From Sphingobium algorifonticola (GTDB lineage Bacteria; Pseudomonadota; Alphaproteobacteria; Sphingomonadales; Sphingomonadaceae): 64,000 nt of DNA. Under the pieces are notes generated by a model. It saw only the letters and a list, made by a program, of their open reading frames with translations, had not been told where the DNA came from and made no database searches. The translations under genes and the position numbers were made by a program. Below are positions 17,253-27,603 of this stretch, piece after piece; the stretch's first letter is position 1, and every line of letters begins with the position of its first letter. The DNA is taken from NCBI RefSeq assembly GCF_004005485.1, contig NZ_RZUL01000003.1:310001-374000 (forward strand), read 5' to 3'.

Positions 17253-18820
17253 CAGTGCGCCTCCCCCGGCGTATCATGGGTTTGTCCGTGCTCGCCGGCC
17301 GCAGCCGCAGCAGCAGCGGGATTACCCGCCGTCAGCGCGGCATCGCCCGCGGGCCTGGCGCGGTCGATCCGGGCGACCAGTGCCGCGACATCGGCGCGCA
17401 TCGGCGCCAGAAAGCTTTCAGGGTAAATGCCCATCCACAGCACGGCGGCGGCGATGGGCGCCAGCAGCCACAGTTCCCGGCCCGACAGGTCCGGCATGGC
17501 CCGTGCATCGTCGTTGACCAGATCGCCATAGCAGACCCGGCGATAGAGATAGAGCATATAGGCTGCGCCCAGGATGATGCCGGTCGTGCAAACGATCGCC
17601 ACCCAGCTCGACGCTTCATAGACGCCCATCAGCGCCAGAAATTCGCCGACGAAGTTGCTCGTTCCAGGCAGGCCGACGGCGGCCATGGTGAAGAGCAGGA
17701 ACAGCACGGCATATTTGGGCATGTTGATGGCGAGGCCACCATAGCGGCTGATTTCGCGCGTGTGCAGCCGGTCGTAGATGACGCCGACGCACAGGAACAG
17801 CGCACCCGACACGAGACCATGGCCCAGCATCACCATCATCGCGCCCTCGATACCCTGCGCATTGAAGGCGAACAGCCCGACGGTCACGATCGCCATATGC
17901 GCGACCGAGGAATAGGCGATCAGCTTTTTCATGTCGCTCTGCACCAGTGCGACGAGCGAGGTATAGACCACCGCGACCATCGACAGGCCGAACACCAGCG
18001 GCGCGAATTGCGCGGACGCTTCCGGGAACATCGGCAGCGAGAAGCGGATGAAGCCGTAGCCACCCATCTTCAACAACACGCCCGCCAAGATCACAGAGCC
18101 CGCGGTCGGTGCCTGAACGTGCGCGTCGGGCAACCAGGTGTGGACCGGCCACATCGGCATCTTGACCGCAAAGCTCGCGAAGAAGGCCAGCCACAGCCAG
18201 GACTGCGCCTGCGGGCTGAAATCGAACGCCATCAAGGTCGGGATATCGGTGGTTCCTGCCTGCTGCACCATCCACATCATTGCGATCAGCATCAGCACGG
18301 AGCCGAGCAGCGTGTAGAGGAAGAACTTGTAGCTGGCGTAGATGCGTTCGGCCCCGCCCCAGATCCCGATGATGAGATACATCGGGATCAGGCCCGCTTC
18401 GAACATCACGTAGAACAGGAAGATGTCCTGCGCGGTGAAGACGCCGATCATCAGCACCTCCATCAGCAGGAACGCCGCCATATATTCGCCGACGCGCTTG
18501 TCGATCGCCAGCCAGCTCGCGCCGATGCAGATCGGCATCAGAAACACTGTCAGTACGATCAGCATAAGCGCGATGCCATCGATGCCGAGCGCCCAGGCGA
18601 AACGCCCAAAAATCGGCGCATATTCGGTGAATTGCCACTGCGCGCCCATCGCCGACTGATCGAAGGTCAACCACAGGACGATGCCGAGAGCCAGATCGAC
18701 AAGCGTAGCGGCCAGCGCGATCATGCGCGCCGTCTTGTCGCTCGCATAGAGGCAGGCGATCGCCGCCGCCATCGGGACAGCCATCATCAGCGTGAGAATG
18801 GGAAAGCCAAGCTGGTTCAT
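17252..18820 (-). CDS. nuoM: NADH-quinone oxidoreductase subunit M
   Basis: A 522-residue antiporter-like membrane subunit of complex I. Signatures: [48 protein letters not shown] (seen here in part), and [11 protein letters not shown]. The C-terminus carries an extra Ala/Pro-rich, probably disordered tail of about 35 residues ending [12 protein letters not shown]. Its ATG shares a base with the nuoL stop (TAATG) and its stop overlaps nuoN. Confidence 0.97.
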   Translation of the reverse strand: MNQLGFPILTLMMAVPMAAAIACLYASDKTARMIALAATLVDLALGIVLWLTFDQSAMGAQWQFTEYAPIFGRFAWALGIDGIALMLIVLTVFLMPICIGASWLAIDKRVGEYMAAFLLMEVLMIGVFTAQDIFLFYVMFEAGLIPMYLIIGIWGGAERIYASYKFFLYTLLGSVLMLIAMMWMVQQAGTTDIPTLMAFDFSPQAQSWLWLAFFASFAVKMPMWPVHTWLPDAHVQAPTAGSVILAGVLLKMGGYGFIRFSLPMFPEASAQFAPLVFGLSMVAVVYTSLVALVQSDMKKLIAYSSVAHMAIVTVGLFAFNAQGIEGAMMVMLGHGLVSGALFLCVGVIYDRLHTREISRYGGLAINMPKYAVLFLLFTMAAVGLPGTSNFVGEFLALMGVYEASSWVAIVCTTGIILGAAYMLYLYRRVCYGDLVNDDARAMPDLSGRELWLLAPIAAAVLWMGIYPESFLAPMRADVAALVARIDRARPAGDAALTAGNPAAAAAAAGEHGQTHDTPGEAH

Positions 18821-20895
18821 TATCGTGCAATCGCCCAGGTTGCAGCCGCGGCTAGCCCGAGCAGCATCACCAGCGCATAAGTGTAAAGATAGCCCGACTG
18901 GAGCCGTCGCGTGATCTTCCCGCCCTGTACCACCAGCGCCGCCAGACCATTGGGGCCGAAGCGATCGATCAGGCCTACGTCGCCAGCCTTCCAGAATATC
19001 CGACCGATCGCAAAGGCAGGCTTCACAAACAGCACATTATAAAGCTCGTCGAAGTACCATTTGTTGAGCAGGAACTGATAGAGTACGCCGAACTGCCCGA
19101 CGAACTGCCGCGGCCATTCGGGATAGCGGATATAGGCGAGCCAGGCGATCGCCAGGCCCGACAGCATCACCGCCGCCGGTGCTAGCTTCACCCACAGGGG
19201 CACTTCATGCATCGCATGCATCAGATGCGTGTCGAACGCGATCGCCCCCTGCCAGAAGGCAGCGCCTTGCTCTGCCTCCACGAAACTGTGGTGGAAGACG
19301 AAACCGGCGAAAATTGCCCCGATGCTGAGGACGATCAGCGGAATCAGCATCGACCAGGGGCTTTCATGCGGATGATAACCGCCAGTGCCCGTCAGCGGCG
19401 TGTAATGGGCGTAATCGCCCTCGCCATGCGCCTTGCTACCATCCACATGGTCGTCATGCCCATGATCGGCATGCCCATGATCCCCGTGGCCATGCGCGTC
19501 ATGCACGGCATGCTGGATATGTTCCGATGCGGCCCAGCGCGGCGTGCCGAAAAAGGTCAGGAACACCAGTCGCCAGCTGTAGAAGCTGGTAAGCAATGCG
19601 GCGAAGACACCGACATAGAAAGCGAGCTGCCCGCTGCCGCCCGAGGCATAAGCCGCTTCAAGGATGGCGTCTTTCGAATAAAAGCCCGCAAAGCCGAACA
19701 CGCCGATGATGCCCACCCCGGTGATCGCCAGCGTCCCCGCCGTCATCGCCCAGAAAGTGATGGGGATTTCGTTACGCAGGCCGCCATAATAGCGCATGTC
19801 CTGTTCATGGTGCATCGCATGGATCACCGATCCCGCGCCCAGGAACAGCAGCGCCTTGAAGAAGGCGTGGGTGAACAGATGGAACATCGACGCGCCATAG
19901 GCACCAACGCCTGCGGCAAAGAACATATAGCCAAGCTGCGAACAGGTCGAATAGGCGATCACCCGCTTGATGTCGTTCTGCACCGTGCCGACCGTCGCGG
20001 CGAACAGGCAGGTCGCCGCACCCACGAAGGTTACCACGCCCAGTGCGGTCGGGCTGGTCTCGAACATCGGCGAGAGGCGACACACCATGAACACGCCGGC
20101 CGTCACCATCGTTGCCGCGTGGATCAGCGCGGAAACGGGCGTCGGCCCTTCCATCGCGTCAGGCAACCAGGTGTGGAGGCCAAGCTGCGCCGATTTACCC
20201 ATCGCGCCGATGAACAGCAGGAGGCAAAGCACCGTCATCGTATCGAAACGACCGCCCAAGAAACCGATGGTCGATCCCGCCATGGACGGTGCGGCTTCCA
20301 GGATTTCGGGAATGGAGATCGTGCCGAACACCAGGAAGGTGCCGAAAATCCCCATCATGAAGCCGAGGTCGCCAACACGATTGACCACGAACGCCTTGAT
20401 CGCGGCGGCATTGGCGCTGGGCTTGCGGAACCAGAAACCGATGAGGAGATAGGAGGCGAGGCCCACCCCTTCCCAGCCGAAGAACATCTGGAGCAGGTTG
20501 TTCGCCGTCACCAGCATCAGCATCGCGAAGGTGAAGAGCGAGAGATAGGCGAAGAAGCGCGGCTGGTCCGGGTCTTCCTCCATATAGCCCCAGCTATACA
20601 GATGAACGAGGGCGGAGACGCTGGTGATGACGACCAGCATCACTGCCGTCATCGTATCGACGCGCAGCGCCCAGGCCGCATCGAAATCGCCCGAGCGTAT
20701 CCAGGTGAATACCGGCTCCACATAGGGCGCGGCGTCACCCGCCACGAAGGACAGGAAAATCGGCCAGCTCAGCGCGCAGGACGCGAAGAGCGCGCCCGTC
20801 GTTACGATCTTTGCCGGCACATTGCCGATGATACGGTTGCCAAGGCCCGCGATGATCGCGGCGAGCAGCGGAAAAAGGACGATAAGGGAGATCAT
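18820..20895 (-). CDS. nuoL: NADH-quinone oxidoreductase subunit L, with a His/Asp-rich loop
   Basis: A 691-residue largest antiporter-like subunit, carrying the lateral helix that runs along the membrane arm of complex I. Signatures: [41 protein letters not shown] and [15 protein letters not shown]. Between helices, residues about 458-498 form a loop with 12 histidines and many Asp and Gly residues (for example [16 protein letters not shown]). This could bind divalent metal but is not needed for catalysis. It follows nuoK by 10 bases. Confidence 0.97.
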   Translation of the reverse strand: MISLIVLFPLLAAIIAGLGNRIIGNVPAKIVTTGALFASCALSWPIFLSFVAGDAAPYVEPVFTWIRSGDFDAAWALRVDTMTAVMLVVITSVSALVHLYSWGYMEEDPDQPRFFAYLSLFTFAMLMLVTANNLLQMFFGWEGVGLASYLLIGFWFRKPSANAAAIKAFVVNRVGDLGFMMGIFGTFLVFGTISIPEILEAAPSMAGSTIGFLGGRFDTMTVLCLLLFIGAMGKSAQLGLHTWLPDAMEGPTPVSALIHAATMVTAGVFMVCRLSPMFETSPTALGVVTFVGAATCLFAATVGTVQNDIKRVIAYSTCSQLGYMFFAAGVGAYGASMFHLFTHAFFKALLFLGAGSVIHAMHHEQDMRYYGGLRNEIPITFWAMTAGTLAITGVGIIGVFGFAGFYSKDAILEAAYASGGSGQLAFYVGVFAALLTSFYSWRLVFLTFFGTPRWAASEHIQHAVHDAHGHGDHGHADHGHDDHVDGSKAHGEGDYAHYTPLTGTGGYHPHESPWSMLIPLIVLSIGAIFAGFVFHHSFVEAEQGAAFWQGAIAFDTHLMHAMHEVPLWVKLAPAAVMLSGLAIAWLAYIRYPEWPRQFVGQFGVLYQFLLNKWYFDELYNVLFVKPAFAIGRIFWKAGDVGLIDRFGPNGLAALVVQGGKITRRLQSGYLYTYALVMLLGLAAAATWAIAR

Positions 20896-20905
20896 GTCGA
20901 GGTCT

Positions 20906-21211
20906 TCAGCCCTTCATCCGGTTGACATCATCGACGGCAATTGTGCCGCGGCCGCGGAAATAGATGACGAGGATGGCAAGGCCAATCGCCGCCTCGCCCG
21001 CCGCGACGGTGAGGACGAACATGGAGAATACCTGCCCCACCAGATCGCCGAGAAAGGCGCTGAACGCGACAAGGTTGATATTCACCGCCAGCAATATCAG
21101 CTCGATCGCCATCAGGATGATGATGACGTTCTTGCGATTGATGAAGATGCCCAGCACCCCCATCACGAACAGGATGGCGCTGACCACGAGATAATGTTGC
21201 AGGCCGATCAT
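20906..21211 (-). CDS. nuoK: NADH-quinone oxidoreductase subunit K
   Basis: A 101-residue, three-helix membrane subunit of complex I with the conserved helix-two glutamate in [17 protein letters not shown] and a second conserved acidic helix in [17 protein letters not shown]. Length matches the family. It is separated from nuoJ by 139 bases that hold a REP-like palindrome, one of the few loose junctions in the operon. Confidence 0.97.
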   Translation of the reverse strand: MIGLQHYLVVSAILFVMGVLGIFINRKNVIIILMAIELILLAVNINLVAFSAFLGDLVGQVFSMFVLTVAAGEAAIGLAILVIYFRGRGTIAVDDVNRMKG

Positions 21212-21233
21212 GCGGCTGCCTCCATGAAAGACA

Positions 21234-21330
21234 CCCGTTCGCCCTGAGCGAAGTCGAAGGGCACGCCTGAACGCAGTGAAGGCACTTCACTACGTTCAGT
21301 ACAGGGCTTCGACAGGCTCAGCCCGAACGG
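21234..21330. repeat. REP-like palindromic element, copy 1 (nuoJ/nuoK junction)
   Basis: A long imperfect palindrome: left arm CCGTTCGCCCTGAGCGAAG, right arm CTTCGACAGGCTCAGCCCG followed by AACGG. Same family as the elements at 21980, 27483 and 37748, with shorter or variant relatives at 23653 and 31781. It has no coding frame of its own and may form a stem-loop in the nuo mRNA. Confidence 0.85.
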
Positions 21331-21350
21331 ATTTAGGTTAGAGGCCCGCA

Positions 21351-21962
21351 TCACAGCTCCACCCCCTGCCCGACCGGCTGCTTCACATTGCGAACGGCAT
21401 CCTGCGGACGGCGGCGGTTCTGCTTGTCGATATTCTGCCCGCGCACCCCGCCCCGCGCCCGGTGCGTCAGCACGATGGCGCCGACCATCGCCACCAGCAA
21501 GACGATGCCCGCTGCCTCGAACAGGAAGATATAGCGCGTATACAGCAGCGCCCCGATCGCCTGGATGTTCGACACCTCGCCCGTCACCGGCGCTGCGCGC
21601 TGCGCCAGCTCGATCGGACCCGCCGACCAGATGCCGACCCCCAGCACGATCTCCGCCAGCAGAACGACCGCGATGGCAATGCCGAAGGGCAGGTAGTTGA
21701 CGAAACCGGCGCGCAATTCGGCAAAGTCGATGTCCAGCATCATGACGACGAACATGAACAGCACCGCGACCGCGCCGACATAGACGATCACCAGCAGCAT
21801 CGCGATGAACTCCGCACCGAGCAGGATCATCAGGCCCGCCGCGTTGAAGAACGCCAGGATCAGCCACAGCACCGAATGCACCGGATTGCGCGAGAAAATG
21901 GTCATCGCACCACTCGCGATCACCACCGTCGCGAAAAGGTAAAAGGCGAGAACGTGAATCAA
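21351..21962 (-). CDS. nuoJ: NADH-quinone oxidoreductase subunit J (TTG start)
   Basis: A five-helix membrane subunit of complex I, 203 residues from the proposed TTG start. Signatures: FSRNPVHSVLWLILAFF, LLGAEFIAMLLVIVYVGAVAVLFMF and FEAAGIVLLVAMVGAIVLTHR. The N-terminus expected of the family (M-I-x-x-LAFYLFA) matches translation from TTG at 21962, preceded by GGGGG at a suitable distance. The open frame runs upstream into the neighbouring REP-like element, so an upstream ATG is rejected. The basic C-terminal tail is usual. Confidence 0.93.
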   Translation of the reverse strand: MIHVLAFYLFATVVIASGAMTIFSRNPVHSVLWLILAFFNAAGLMILLGAEFIAMLLVIVYVGAVAVLFMFVVMMLDIDFAELRAGFVNYLPFGIAIAVVLLAEIVLGVGIWSAGPIELAQRAAPVTGEVSNIQAIGALLYTRYIFLFEAAGIVLLVAMVGAIVLTHRARGGVRGQNIDKQNRRRPQDAVRNVKQPVGQGVEL

Positions 21963-21979
21963 ATTACGACCCCCATAAT

Positions 21980-22074
21980 CCGTTCGGGCTGAGCTTGTCG
22001 AAGCCCTCTGCTGAGCGAAGTGAAGCACCTTCGCTGCGCTCAGGCTGGCCCTTCGACAGGCTCAGGGCGAACGG
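21980..22074. repeat. REP-like palindromic element, copy 2 (nuoI/nuoJ junction)
   Basis: Left arm CCGTTCGGGCTGAGCTTGTC, right arm CTTCGACAGGCTCAGGGCGA ending in ACGG, with further internal inverted segments (CTGAGCGAAG / CTTCGCTGCGCTCAG). It nearly fills the 135-base space between nuoI and nuoJ. Confidence 0.88.
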
Positions 22075-22097
22075 GTATGATGTGAATACGGCGCCCA

Positions 22098-22577
22098 TTA
22101 CCGATAGGGCGCATCGGCGGCAAGGTTCGCAGCGAGTGCGCGTTCCCACTTGTCGCCATTTTCAAGCAGCTTGCTCTTGTCGTAAATCAACTCCTCGCGC
22201 GTTTCGGTCGAAAACTCGAAGTTCGGGCCTTCGACGATCGCGTCCACCGGGCAGGCTTCCTGACACAGGCCGCAATAGATGCACTTGGTCATGTCGATAT
22301 CGTAGCGGGTGGTGCGGCGGCTGCCATCGTCGCGCGGCTGCGCCTCGATGGTGATCGCCTGCGCCGGACAGACGGCCTCGCACAGCTTGCATGCGATGCA
22401 CCGCTCCTCGCCATTGGGATAACGACGCAACGCATGTTCCCCCCGGAACCGCGGCGAAATCGGGTTCTTCTCATAAGGGTAATTAATGGTCGCCTTGGGT
22501 TTGAAGAAATATTTCAAGGTCAGCCAGTGCGCCTTCAAAAACTCGACGAGAAAGAAGGATTTGATCGCGTGGATCAT
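22098..22577 (-). CDS. nuoI: NADH-quinone oxidoreductase subunit I (2 x [4Fe-4S])
   Basis: A 159-residue peripheral ferredoxin-like subunit that carries clusters N6a and N6b. Both cysteine motifs are complete: [12 protein letters not shown] and [12 protein letters not shown]. The ATG at 22577 ([10 protein letters not shown]) overlaps the nuoH stop by four bases (ATGA); the frame is open upstream inside nuoH but that is not coding. The C-terminal region ([23 protein letters not shown]) is the conserved end. Confidence 0.97.
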   Translation of the reverse strand: MIHAIKSFFLVEFLKAHWLTLKYFFKPKATINYPYEKNPISPRFRGEHALRRYPNGEERCIACKLCEAVCPAQAITIEAQPRDDGSRRTTRYDIDMTKCIYCGLCQEACPVDAIVEGPNFEFSTETREELIYDKSKLLENGDKWERALAANLAADAPYR

Positions 22578-23629
22578 GCTGCGCCTCCATAGCGCGTGAA
22601 CATCAGGAACCCGGACACCAGCACCACCCAGCCAAGCGACAGTGGCAGGAAGATTTTCCAGCCCAGGCGCATCAACTGGTCGTAGCGGTAGCGCGGTACG
22701 GTCGCCTTCACCCATGAGAAGATGAAGAAGAAGACGAGAATCTTGGCGAAGAGCCAAATGATGCCGGGGATGTCGAACCACGGAATCAGGTCGATATCGA
22801 GAGGCGGCAGATATCCGCCCCAGAACAGGATGGCGTTCAGCGCGCACATCAGGATGACGTTGGCATATTCGCCCAGCCAGTACAGCGCGAACGCCATCGA
22901 GCTATATTCGGTCTGGTATCCCGCGACGAGTTCGCTCTCCGCTTCGGTCAGGTCGAACGGCGCGCGCGCGGTTTCGGCCATGGCAGAGATGAGGAATACG
23001 ACCGCCATCGGGAACAGCAAAGGATTGAATCCATTGCCGTTGAGGAACCCGAAATAGCCTTTCTGGCTCTCCACGATCACACCCAGATTGAACGATCCCG
23101 CCCACAGCACGACGGAGATCAGCACGAAGCCGATCGAGACTTCATAGGAAATCATCTGCGCCGATGCGCGCATCGCCGAGAAGAAGGGATATTTGGAGTT
23201 GGACGCCCAGCCCGCGATGACGACGCCGTAGACGCCCAGCGAACTGATCGCGAGGATATAGAGCAATCCGACATTGATGTCAGACAGCACCACGCCGACA
23301 TCGAACGGGATCACTGCCCACGCCATCAAAGCGACGGTGAAGGTGATGATCGGCGCGATCAGGAACAGCCCGCGATTGGCCGCCGAGGGAATGATCGTTT
23401 CCTGCAGGAACACTTTGATGCCATCGGCGAAGGATTGCAGCAGGCCGAACGGCCCGACGACATTCGGCCCTTTGCGCAGCGCCATCGCCGCCCAGATTTT
23501 TCGGTCCGCATAGATAATCATCGCGACGGCCAGCATCACCGGAAAGGCGATGAGCAAGATGCCCGCGATGGTCGAGGTGAACCATGCCCCTTCGTAGGAC
23601 ATGCCGAGGCTTTGGAAGAAGGCGGTCAT
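22574..23629 (-). CDS. nuoH: NADH-quinone oxidoreductase subunit H
   Basis: A 351-residue membrane subunit that forms the quinone chamber with NuoB and NuoD. Signatures: [26 protein letters not shown] (in part), [38 protein letters not shown] (in part) and the [13 protein letters not shown] end. Start ATG at 23629 (MTAFFQSLG) has GGGGGA upstream; a longer frame of six codons is unlikely. The 109 bases to nuoG hold a perfect palindrome. Confidence 0.97.
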   Translation of the reverse strand: MTAFFQSLGMSYEGAWFTSTIAGILLIAFPVMLAVAMIIYADRKIWAAMALRKGPNVVGPFGLLQSFADGIKVFLQETIIPSAANRGLFLIAPIITFTVALMAWAVIPFDVGVVLSDINVGLLYILAISSLGVYGVVIAGWASNSKYPFFSAMRASAQMISYEVSIGFVLISVVLWAGSFNLGVIVESQKGYFGFLNGNGFNPLLFPMAVVFLISAMAETARAPFDLTEAESELVAGYQTEYSSMAFALYWLGEYANVILMCALNAILFWGGYLPPLDIDLIPWFDIPGIIWLFAKILVFFFIFSWVKATVPRYRYDQLMRLGWKIFLPLSLGWVVLVSGFLMFTRYGGAA

Positions 23630-23652
23630 GACAAAACGATCCCCCAAAGCCT

Positions 23653-23710
23653 GTTCGGTTCGAGCTTGTCGAGAACGATGTGCAGGGTTCTCGACAAGCT
23701 CGAACCGAAC
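23653..23710. repeat. Perfect 24-base inverted repeat (nuoG/nuoH junction)
   Basis: The left arm begins GTTCGGTTCGAGCTTGTCGA and continues GAAC (23653-23676); the right arm at 23687-23710 is its exact reverse complement, with a 10-base loop. It shares the GAGCTTGTCGA core with the longer REP-like elements of this window. A stable stem-loop in the transcript is likely. Confidence 0.9.
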
Positions 23711-23738
23711 GGATGTGCTGTTGATTGGATAGAGCGCA

Positions 23739-25751
23739 TCACTCCGCCGCCTCCGCGAAATCTTCGCCCTGGATCAGTTCCGCCGAGCATCGCTGCATGG
23801 TGGGGCTGGCGCGGCAGATGGCGTTGGTCAGGTAGAAATCCTTGATCGGCATCGCGAACGCGCCTTCGGGATTGGCAGGCAGGGACGGCGGTGCCCAGTC
23901 ATAGGCCGCCAGCCCTTCGACACCCAGCGCGGGCACGGCTTTCGCCATTTCCACGCGCAACGCCTCGAAGCTGTCGAACGGCAAGGTCACCCCCAGCACA
24001 TCGGAAAGCGCGCGCAGGATCGACCAGTCTTCGCGCGCATCGCCGGGGGCGAACACGGCTTTCTCACTGCGCTGTACACGCCCTTCCAGATTAACGTAGG
24101 TGCCCGCCTTTTCCGCATAAGTCGCGCCGGGCAGGATCACGTCGGCATGATGCGCGCCATTGTCGCCATGATGGCCGATGAACACCTTGAAGCTGTCGGC
24201 AAACAGATCGTAATTCACCTCATCCGCACCCAGGGCGAACAGCAGCTTCGGTTTCGCCGCAGCCACCGCCTTGATGCCGCCATCCATCGCATAGCCAAGC
24301 ATCAGCCCGCCCATGCGCGCAGCGGCAAAGTGCAGCACATTATAGCCGTTCCATCCCTCGCGGATCAGGTTCAGCGATTGGGCCAGCGCCAGCGTCGCGC
24401 CCTGCGCGCCATCCTTCGCCAACGCACCACCGCCGACGATCATCGCAGGTCGCGCCGCCTTGCCGAATGCCTCTGTCACCGCATCAGGCAGCTTGCCCAA
24501 CAACGCCGCATCATTGCCCAGCCATTCGGCCTTGTAGGTCAGGTCGACTTCCGGCCCGATCGCAAAGACCTTCGCGCCTTTCTTGATCGCCTTGCGGATG
24601 CGCGTGTTGATGAGCGGCGCTTCCCAGCGCAGGTTGGTGTTGACCAGCAGAATGACATCCGCCGTCTCGATCCCCGCGATGCCGCTGTTGAAGTTTACAG
24701 CGGCAAGGTTCGAAACGTCATAGGCAAGGCCCGTCTGCCGCCCTTCCAGCATCGTTCCGCCCAGTTTCTCCACCAGCAGCTTGCCCGCGAACAAGGTCTC
24801 GCAATCGAGCAGATCGCCCGCGACCGCCGCGACCGACCCACCAGCAGCCTCCGCCACTGCCGCGATGGCGGCAAAGGCCTCCGCCCAGCTTGCCTCGATC
24901 AGCTTCCCGTCCTTGCGGACATAGGGCTTGTCGAGGCGGCGGCGGATCAGACCATCGACATGATGGCGGCTCTTGTCCGAAATCCATTCCTCGTTCACGT
25001 CGTCATTGATGCGCGGCAAGGCGCGCAGCACCTGACGGCCCCGGCTGTCGAGGCGGATGTTCGCGCCCAGCGCATCCATCACGTCGATGGCGAAGTTCTT
25101 CTTCAGCTCCCACGGCCGCGCCTCGAACGCATAGGGCTTGGCCGTCAGCGCGCCGACCGGGCACAGGTCCACGACATTGCCGGACAGTTCGCTCTTCGCG
25201 GCATGTTCCAGATAGGTCGTGATCTGCATGTTCTCGCCGCGATAGATCGCGCCGATTTCCGGTACGCCCGCGACTTCCTCGGCAAAGCGCACGCAGCGGG
25301 TGCACTGGATGCAGCGGGTCATCACCGTCTTGACGATCGGACCCATATATTTCTCGGTCACGGCGCGCTTGTTTTCGTCATAGCGCGACGCACCGCGCCC
25401 GTAGGCGATCGACTGGTCCTGCAAATCGCATTCGCCACCCTGGTCGCAGATCGGGCAATCGAGCGGATGGTTGATAAGGAGAAACTCCATCACCCCTTCG
25501 CGCGCCTTCTTCACCATCAGGCTGTCGGTGCGGATCTCCTGCCCCTCGGCGGCGGGCAGCGCGCAGCTCGCCTGCGGCTTGGGCGGGCCGGGCTTCACTT
25601 CGACCAGACACATGCGGCAATTGCCCGCGATGCTGAGGCGCTCATGATAGCAGAAACGCGGGATTTCCTTCCCCGCCATCTCGCACGCCTGAAGAACAGT
25701 CGCGCCCGCGGGCACTTCGATCTCTACGCCGTCTACGGTGAGTTTAGGCAT
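23739..25751 (-). CDS. nuoG: NADH-quinone oxidoreductase subunit G
   Basis: A 670-residue Fe-S subunit. The N-terminal [2Fe-2S] ligands are [12 protein letters not shown], then CRMC; next come a His/Cys cluster region with [13 protein letters not shown], and the [4Fe-4S] motif CIQCTRC with [11 protein letters not shown] molybdopterin-oxidoreductase-like domain fills the rest, without cofactor as in other NuoG proteins. Its ATG shares one base with the stop of the clan AA protease gene upstream (TAATG), so its translation may depend on that gene. Confidence 0.97.
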   Translation of the reverse strand: MPKLTVDGVEIEVPAGATVLQACEMAGKEIPRFCYHERLSIAGNCRMCLVEVKPGPPKPQASCALPAAEGQEIRTDSLMVKKAREGVMEFLLINHPLDCPICDQGGECDLQDQSIAYGRGASRYDENKRAVTEKYMGPIVKTVMTRCIQCTRCVRFAEEVAGVPEIGAIYRGENMQITTYLEHAAKSELSGNVVDLCPVGALTAKPYAFEARPWELKKNFAIDVMDALGANIRLDSRGRQVLRALPRINDDVNEEWISDKSRHHVDGLIRRRLDKPYVRKDGKLIEASWAEAFAAIAAVAEAAGGSVAAVAGDLLDCETLFAGKLLVEKLGGTMLEGRQTGLAYDVSNLAAVNFNSGIAGIETADVILLVNTNLRWEAPLINTRIRKAIKKGAKVFAIGPEVDLTYKAEWLGNDAALLGKLPDAVTEAFGKAARPAMIVGGGALAKDGAQGATLALAQSLNLIREGWNGYNVLHFAAARMGGLMLGYAMDGGIKAVAAAKPKLLFALGADEVNYDLFADSFKVFIGHHGDNGAHHADVILPGATYAEKAGTYVNLEGRVQRSEKAVFAPGDAREDWSILRALSDVLGVTLPFDSFEALRVEMAKAVPALGVEGLAAYDWAPPSLPANPEGAFAMPIKDFYLTNAICRASPTMQRCSAELIQGEDFAEAAE

Positions 25752-26161
25752 TATTCGCTATCCTTCCGCACAGCGCGGACGCCCATCGCCAGCGCGCCGG
25801 GAATGTTCGGATTTTCCGGGTTGGGAATGAGTTGCATGCGGCGGGGATCAACCAGAACATCCATCGATTCCATCGGAATGGCCCCGAGCAGAACAACATC
25901 GCCCATCACCATAGCTCCGGTAAAGGCATGGCGTCCGAAGACTTCCACCTTGACTGGTCCAACATAATCCACCGCTTCCTTGCGGCCATCGGCGAACGTC
26001 ACGATCCGCTGCTCGATCGCTTCAAGTTTCAGTTGCTTTGCGACCAGCGCCGGAATGCACAGATCAATCGCACCGGAATCGACCAGTGCCTTGGCATCGA
26101 TCTCTTCCATCTGCGGATTGGCCGCGTTGGACAGGCGGATATGCTGATACACCAGACCCAT
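25751..26161 (-). CDS. Clan AA (retropepsin-like) aspartic protease, AF_0612/TIGR03698-like, inside the nuo operon
   Basis: A 136-residue single-domain retropepsin-like protein. The catalytic triplet is DSG at residues 28-30 (ALVDSGAIDLCIP), followed by the strand ADGRKEAVDYVGPVKV and the second hydrophobic-glycine motif VVLLGAIPMESMDVLVDP, then the family end LIPNPENP. Such enzymes would work as homodimers with one Asp per chain. The ATG at 26161 shares one base with the nuoF stop, and its stop shares one base with the nuoG start, so it is fully coupled to both. The frame is open upstream inside nuoF but without coding signs. It has no signal peptide, so a cytoplasmic place is expected. No link of this family to complex I is known to me. 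Confidence 0.85.
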   Translation of the reverse strand: MGLVYQHIRLSNAANPQMEEIDAKALVDSGAIDLCIPALVAKQLKLEAIEQRIVTFADGRKEAVDYVGPVKVEVFGRHAFTGAMVMGDVVLLGAIPMESMDVLVDPRRMQLIPNPENPNIPGALAMGVRAVRKDSE

Positions 26162-27459
26162 TATTCCGCTGCCTCCATCACCGGGGCCGCGCCATGCTTC
26201 TCGTTGATCCGCCGCTCGATTTCGGGCCGGAAATGCTTGATAAGTCCCTGGATCGGCCAAGCGGCCGCATCGCCCAGCGCGCAGATGGTGTGGCCTTCGA
26301 CTTGCTTGGTCACTTCCTGCAGCATGTCGATTTCGCCGATTTCCGCGTCGCCTGTCCGCAGCCGTTCCATCACGCGCCACATCCAGCCCGTGCCTTCGCG
26401 GCAGGGGGTGCACTGGCCGCAGCTTTCATGCTTGTAGAAATAGCTCAGGCGACTGATCGCACGCACGATGTCCGTAGACTTGTCCATCACGATGACGGCG
26501 GCCGTACCTAGACCCGATCCGACAGCCTTCAGCCCGTCAAAGTCCATCGGCGCGTCGATGATCTGGGCAGCCGGGACCAAAGGCACCGACGACCCACCGG
26601 GGATCACCGCCAGCAGATTGTCCCACCCGCCGCGAATGCCACCGCAATGCGTGTCGATGAGGTCCTTGAAGGAAATACCCATTTCCTCCTCGACCACGCA
26701 GGGTTTGTTCACATGGCCGCTGATCTGGTAGAGTTTCGTGCCCTTGTTCCCGTCCCGCCCGAAGCTGGCGAACCAGGCCGCGCCGCGCCGCAGGATCGTG
26801 GGGACGACGGCGATGCTCTCGACATTATTGACCGTGGTGGGGCAGCCATAGAGGCCCGCACCCGCCGGGAACGGGGGTTTCAGGCGCGGCTGGCCCTTCT
26901 TGCCCTCCAGGCTTTCGATCATCGCGGTTTCTTCGCCGCAGATGTATGCGCCCGCGCCGCGATGCACGAACACGTCGAAATCATAGCCGGAACCCGACGC
27001 ATTCTTGCCGAGAAAGCCCTTTTCATAGGCTTGCGCGACGGCGGCCTCCAACACCTTGACTTCGTAGATATATTCGCCGCGAATGTAGATATAGGCCGCG
27101 CGCGCCCGCATCGCGAAGCCCGCGATCAGCGCACCCTCGATCAGCTTGTGCGGATCGTGGCGGATGATCTCGCGATCCTTGCAACTGCCCGGCTCGGATT
27201 CGTCGGCATTGATGACGAGGAAGCTGGGGCGGCCATCCTTGCTTTCCTTCGGCATGAAGGACCATTTCATGCCGGTCGGGAAACCCGCGCCGCCGCGCCC
27301 GCGCAAGCCGGACGCCTTGATTTCCTCGATGATCGCATCCTGCCCGCGCGCCATCAGGCCCTTGGTGTCGTCCCAGTCGCCACGCACCTGCGCGCCATCA
27401 AGACCCCAGTCCTGAAAGCCGTAGAGATTTGTGAAGATGCGATCCTTGTCAGCGAGCAT
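26161..27459 (-). CDS. nuoF: NADH-quinone oxidoreductase subunit F (FMN, NADH site)
   Basis: A 432-residue subunit that oxidises NADH through FMN. The NADH/FMN motif [16 protein letters not shown] and the [4Fe-4S] N3 motif [15 protein letters not shown] are intact. The ATG at 27459 ([14 protein letters not shown]) is preferred over an upstream in-frame start because it follows GGAGTGG and because the added residues would come from the REP-like element. Its stop overlaps the start of the aspartic protease gene. Confidence 0.97.
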   Translation of the reverse strand: MLADKDRIFTNLYGFQDWGLDGAQVRGDWDDTKGLMARGQDAIIEEIKASGLRGRGGAGFPTGMKWSFMPKESKDGRPSFLVINADESEPGSCKDREIIRHDPHKLIEGALIAGFAMRARAAYIYIRGEYIYEVKVLEAAVAQAYEKGFLGKNASGSGYDFDVFVHRGAGAYICGEETAMIESLEGKKGQPRLKPPFPAGAGLYGCPTTVNNVESIAVVPTILRRGAAWFASFGRDGNKGTKLYQISGHVNKPCVVEEEMGISFKDLIDTHCGGIRGGWDNLLAVIPGGSSVPLVPAAQIIDAPMDFDGLKAVGSGLGTAAVIVMDKSTDIVRAISRLSYFYKHESCGQCTPCREGTGWMWRVMERLRTGDAEIGEIDMLQEVTKQVEGHTICALGDAAAWPIQGLIKHFRPEIERRINEKHGAAPVMEAAE

Positions 27460-27482
27460 GACAGACCACTCCGTTAAAAACA

Positions 27483-27583
27483 CCGTTCGGGCTGAGCCTG
27501 TCGAAGTCCTCAACCGAACGCAGTGAGGTATTAAAGCCTTCGACAAGCTCAGGCTGACCCTTTGACAGGCTCAGGGCGAACGG
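27483..27583. repeat. REP-like palindromic element, copy 3 (nuoE/nuoF junction)
   Basis: Left arm CCGTTCGGGCTGAGCCTGTC, right arm GACAGGCTCAGGGCGAACGG, separated by a middle part with a second pair (CTTCGACAAGCTCAGGCTGA). It occupies most of the 144 bases between nuoE and nuoF and is the same family as the copies at 21234, 21980 and 37748. Confidence 0.88.
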
Positions 27584-27603
27584 GTTGCGGGGGAAGCGTG
27601 TCA

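Noticed and set aside
15597..17426. Long plus-strand open frame of 609 codons over birA and nuoN
   Set aside because: It is antisense to genes with full family motifs, is rich in Arg/His/Gln/Asp and shows no domain. High G+C codon bias opens such frames opposite real genes.
17219..18880. Plus-strand open frame of 553 codons over nuoM
   Set aside because: Antisense to nuoM with the same biased composition and no family features.
21984..22028. N-terminal extension of NuoJ from an upstream ATG
   Set aside because: The added residues would be translated from the REP-like palindrome, whereas a TTG with a G-rich site gives the exact family N-terminus.
24147..25967. Plus-strand open frame of 606 codons over nuoG
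   Set aside because: Antisense of nuoG; no protein-like pattern beyond biased composition.
26162..26413. Longer form of the clan AA protease
   Set aside because: The added 84 residues are a reading of nuoF in another frame and are Arg-rich without similarity; the ATG at 26161 gives the complete family domain.
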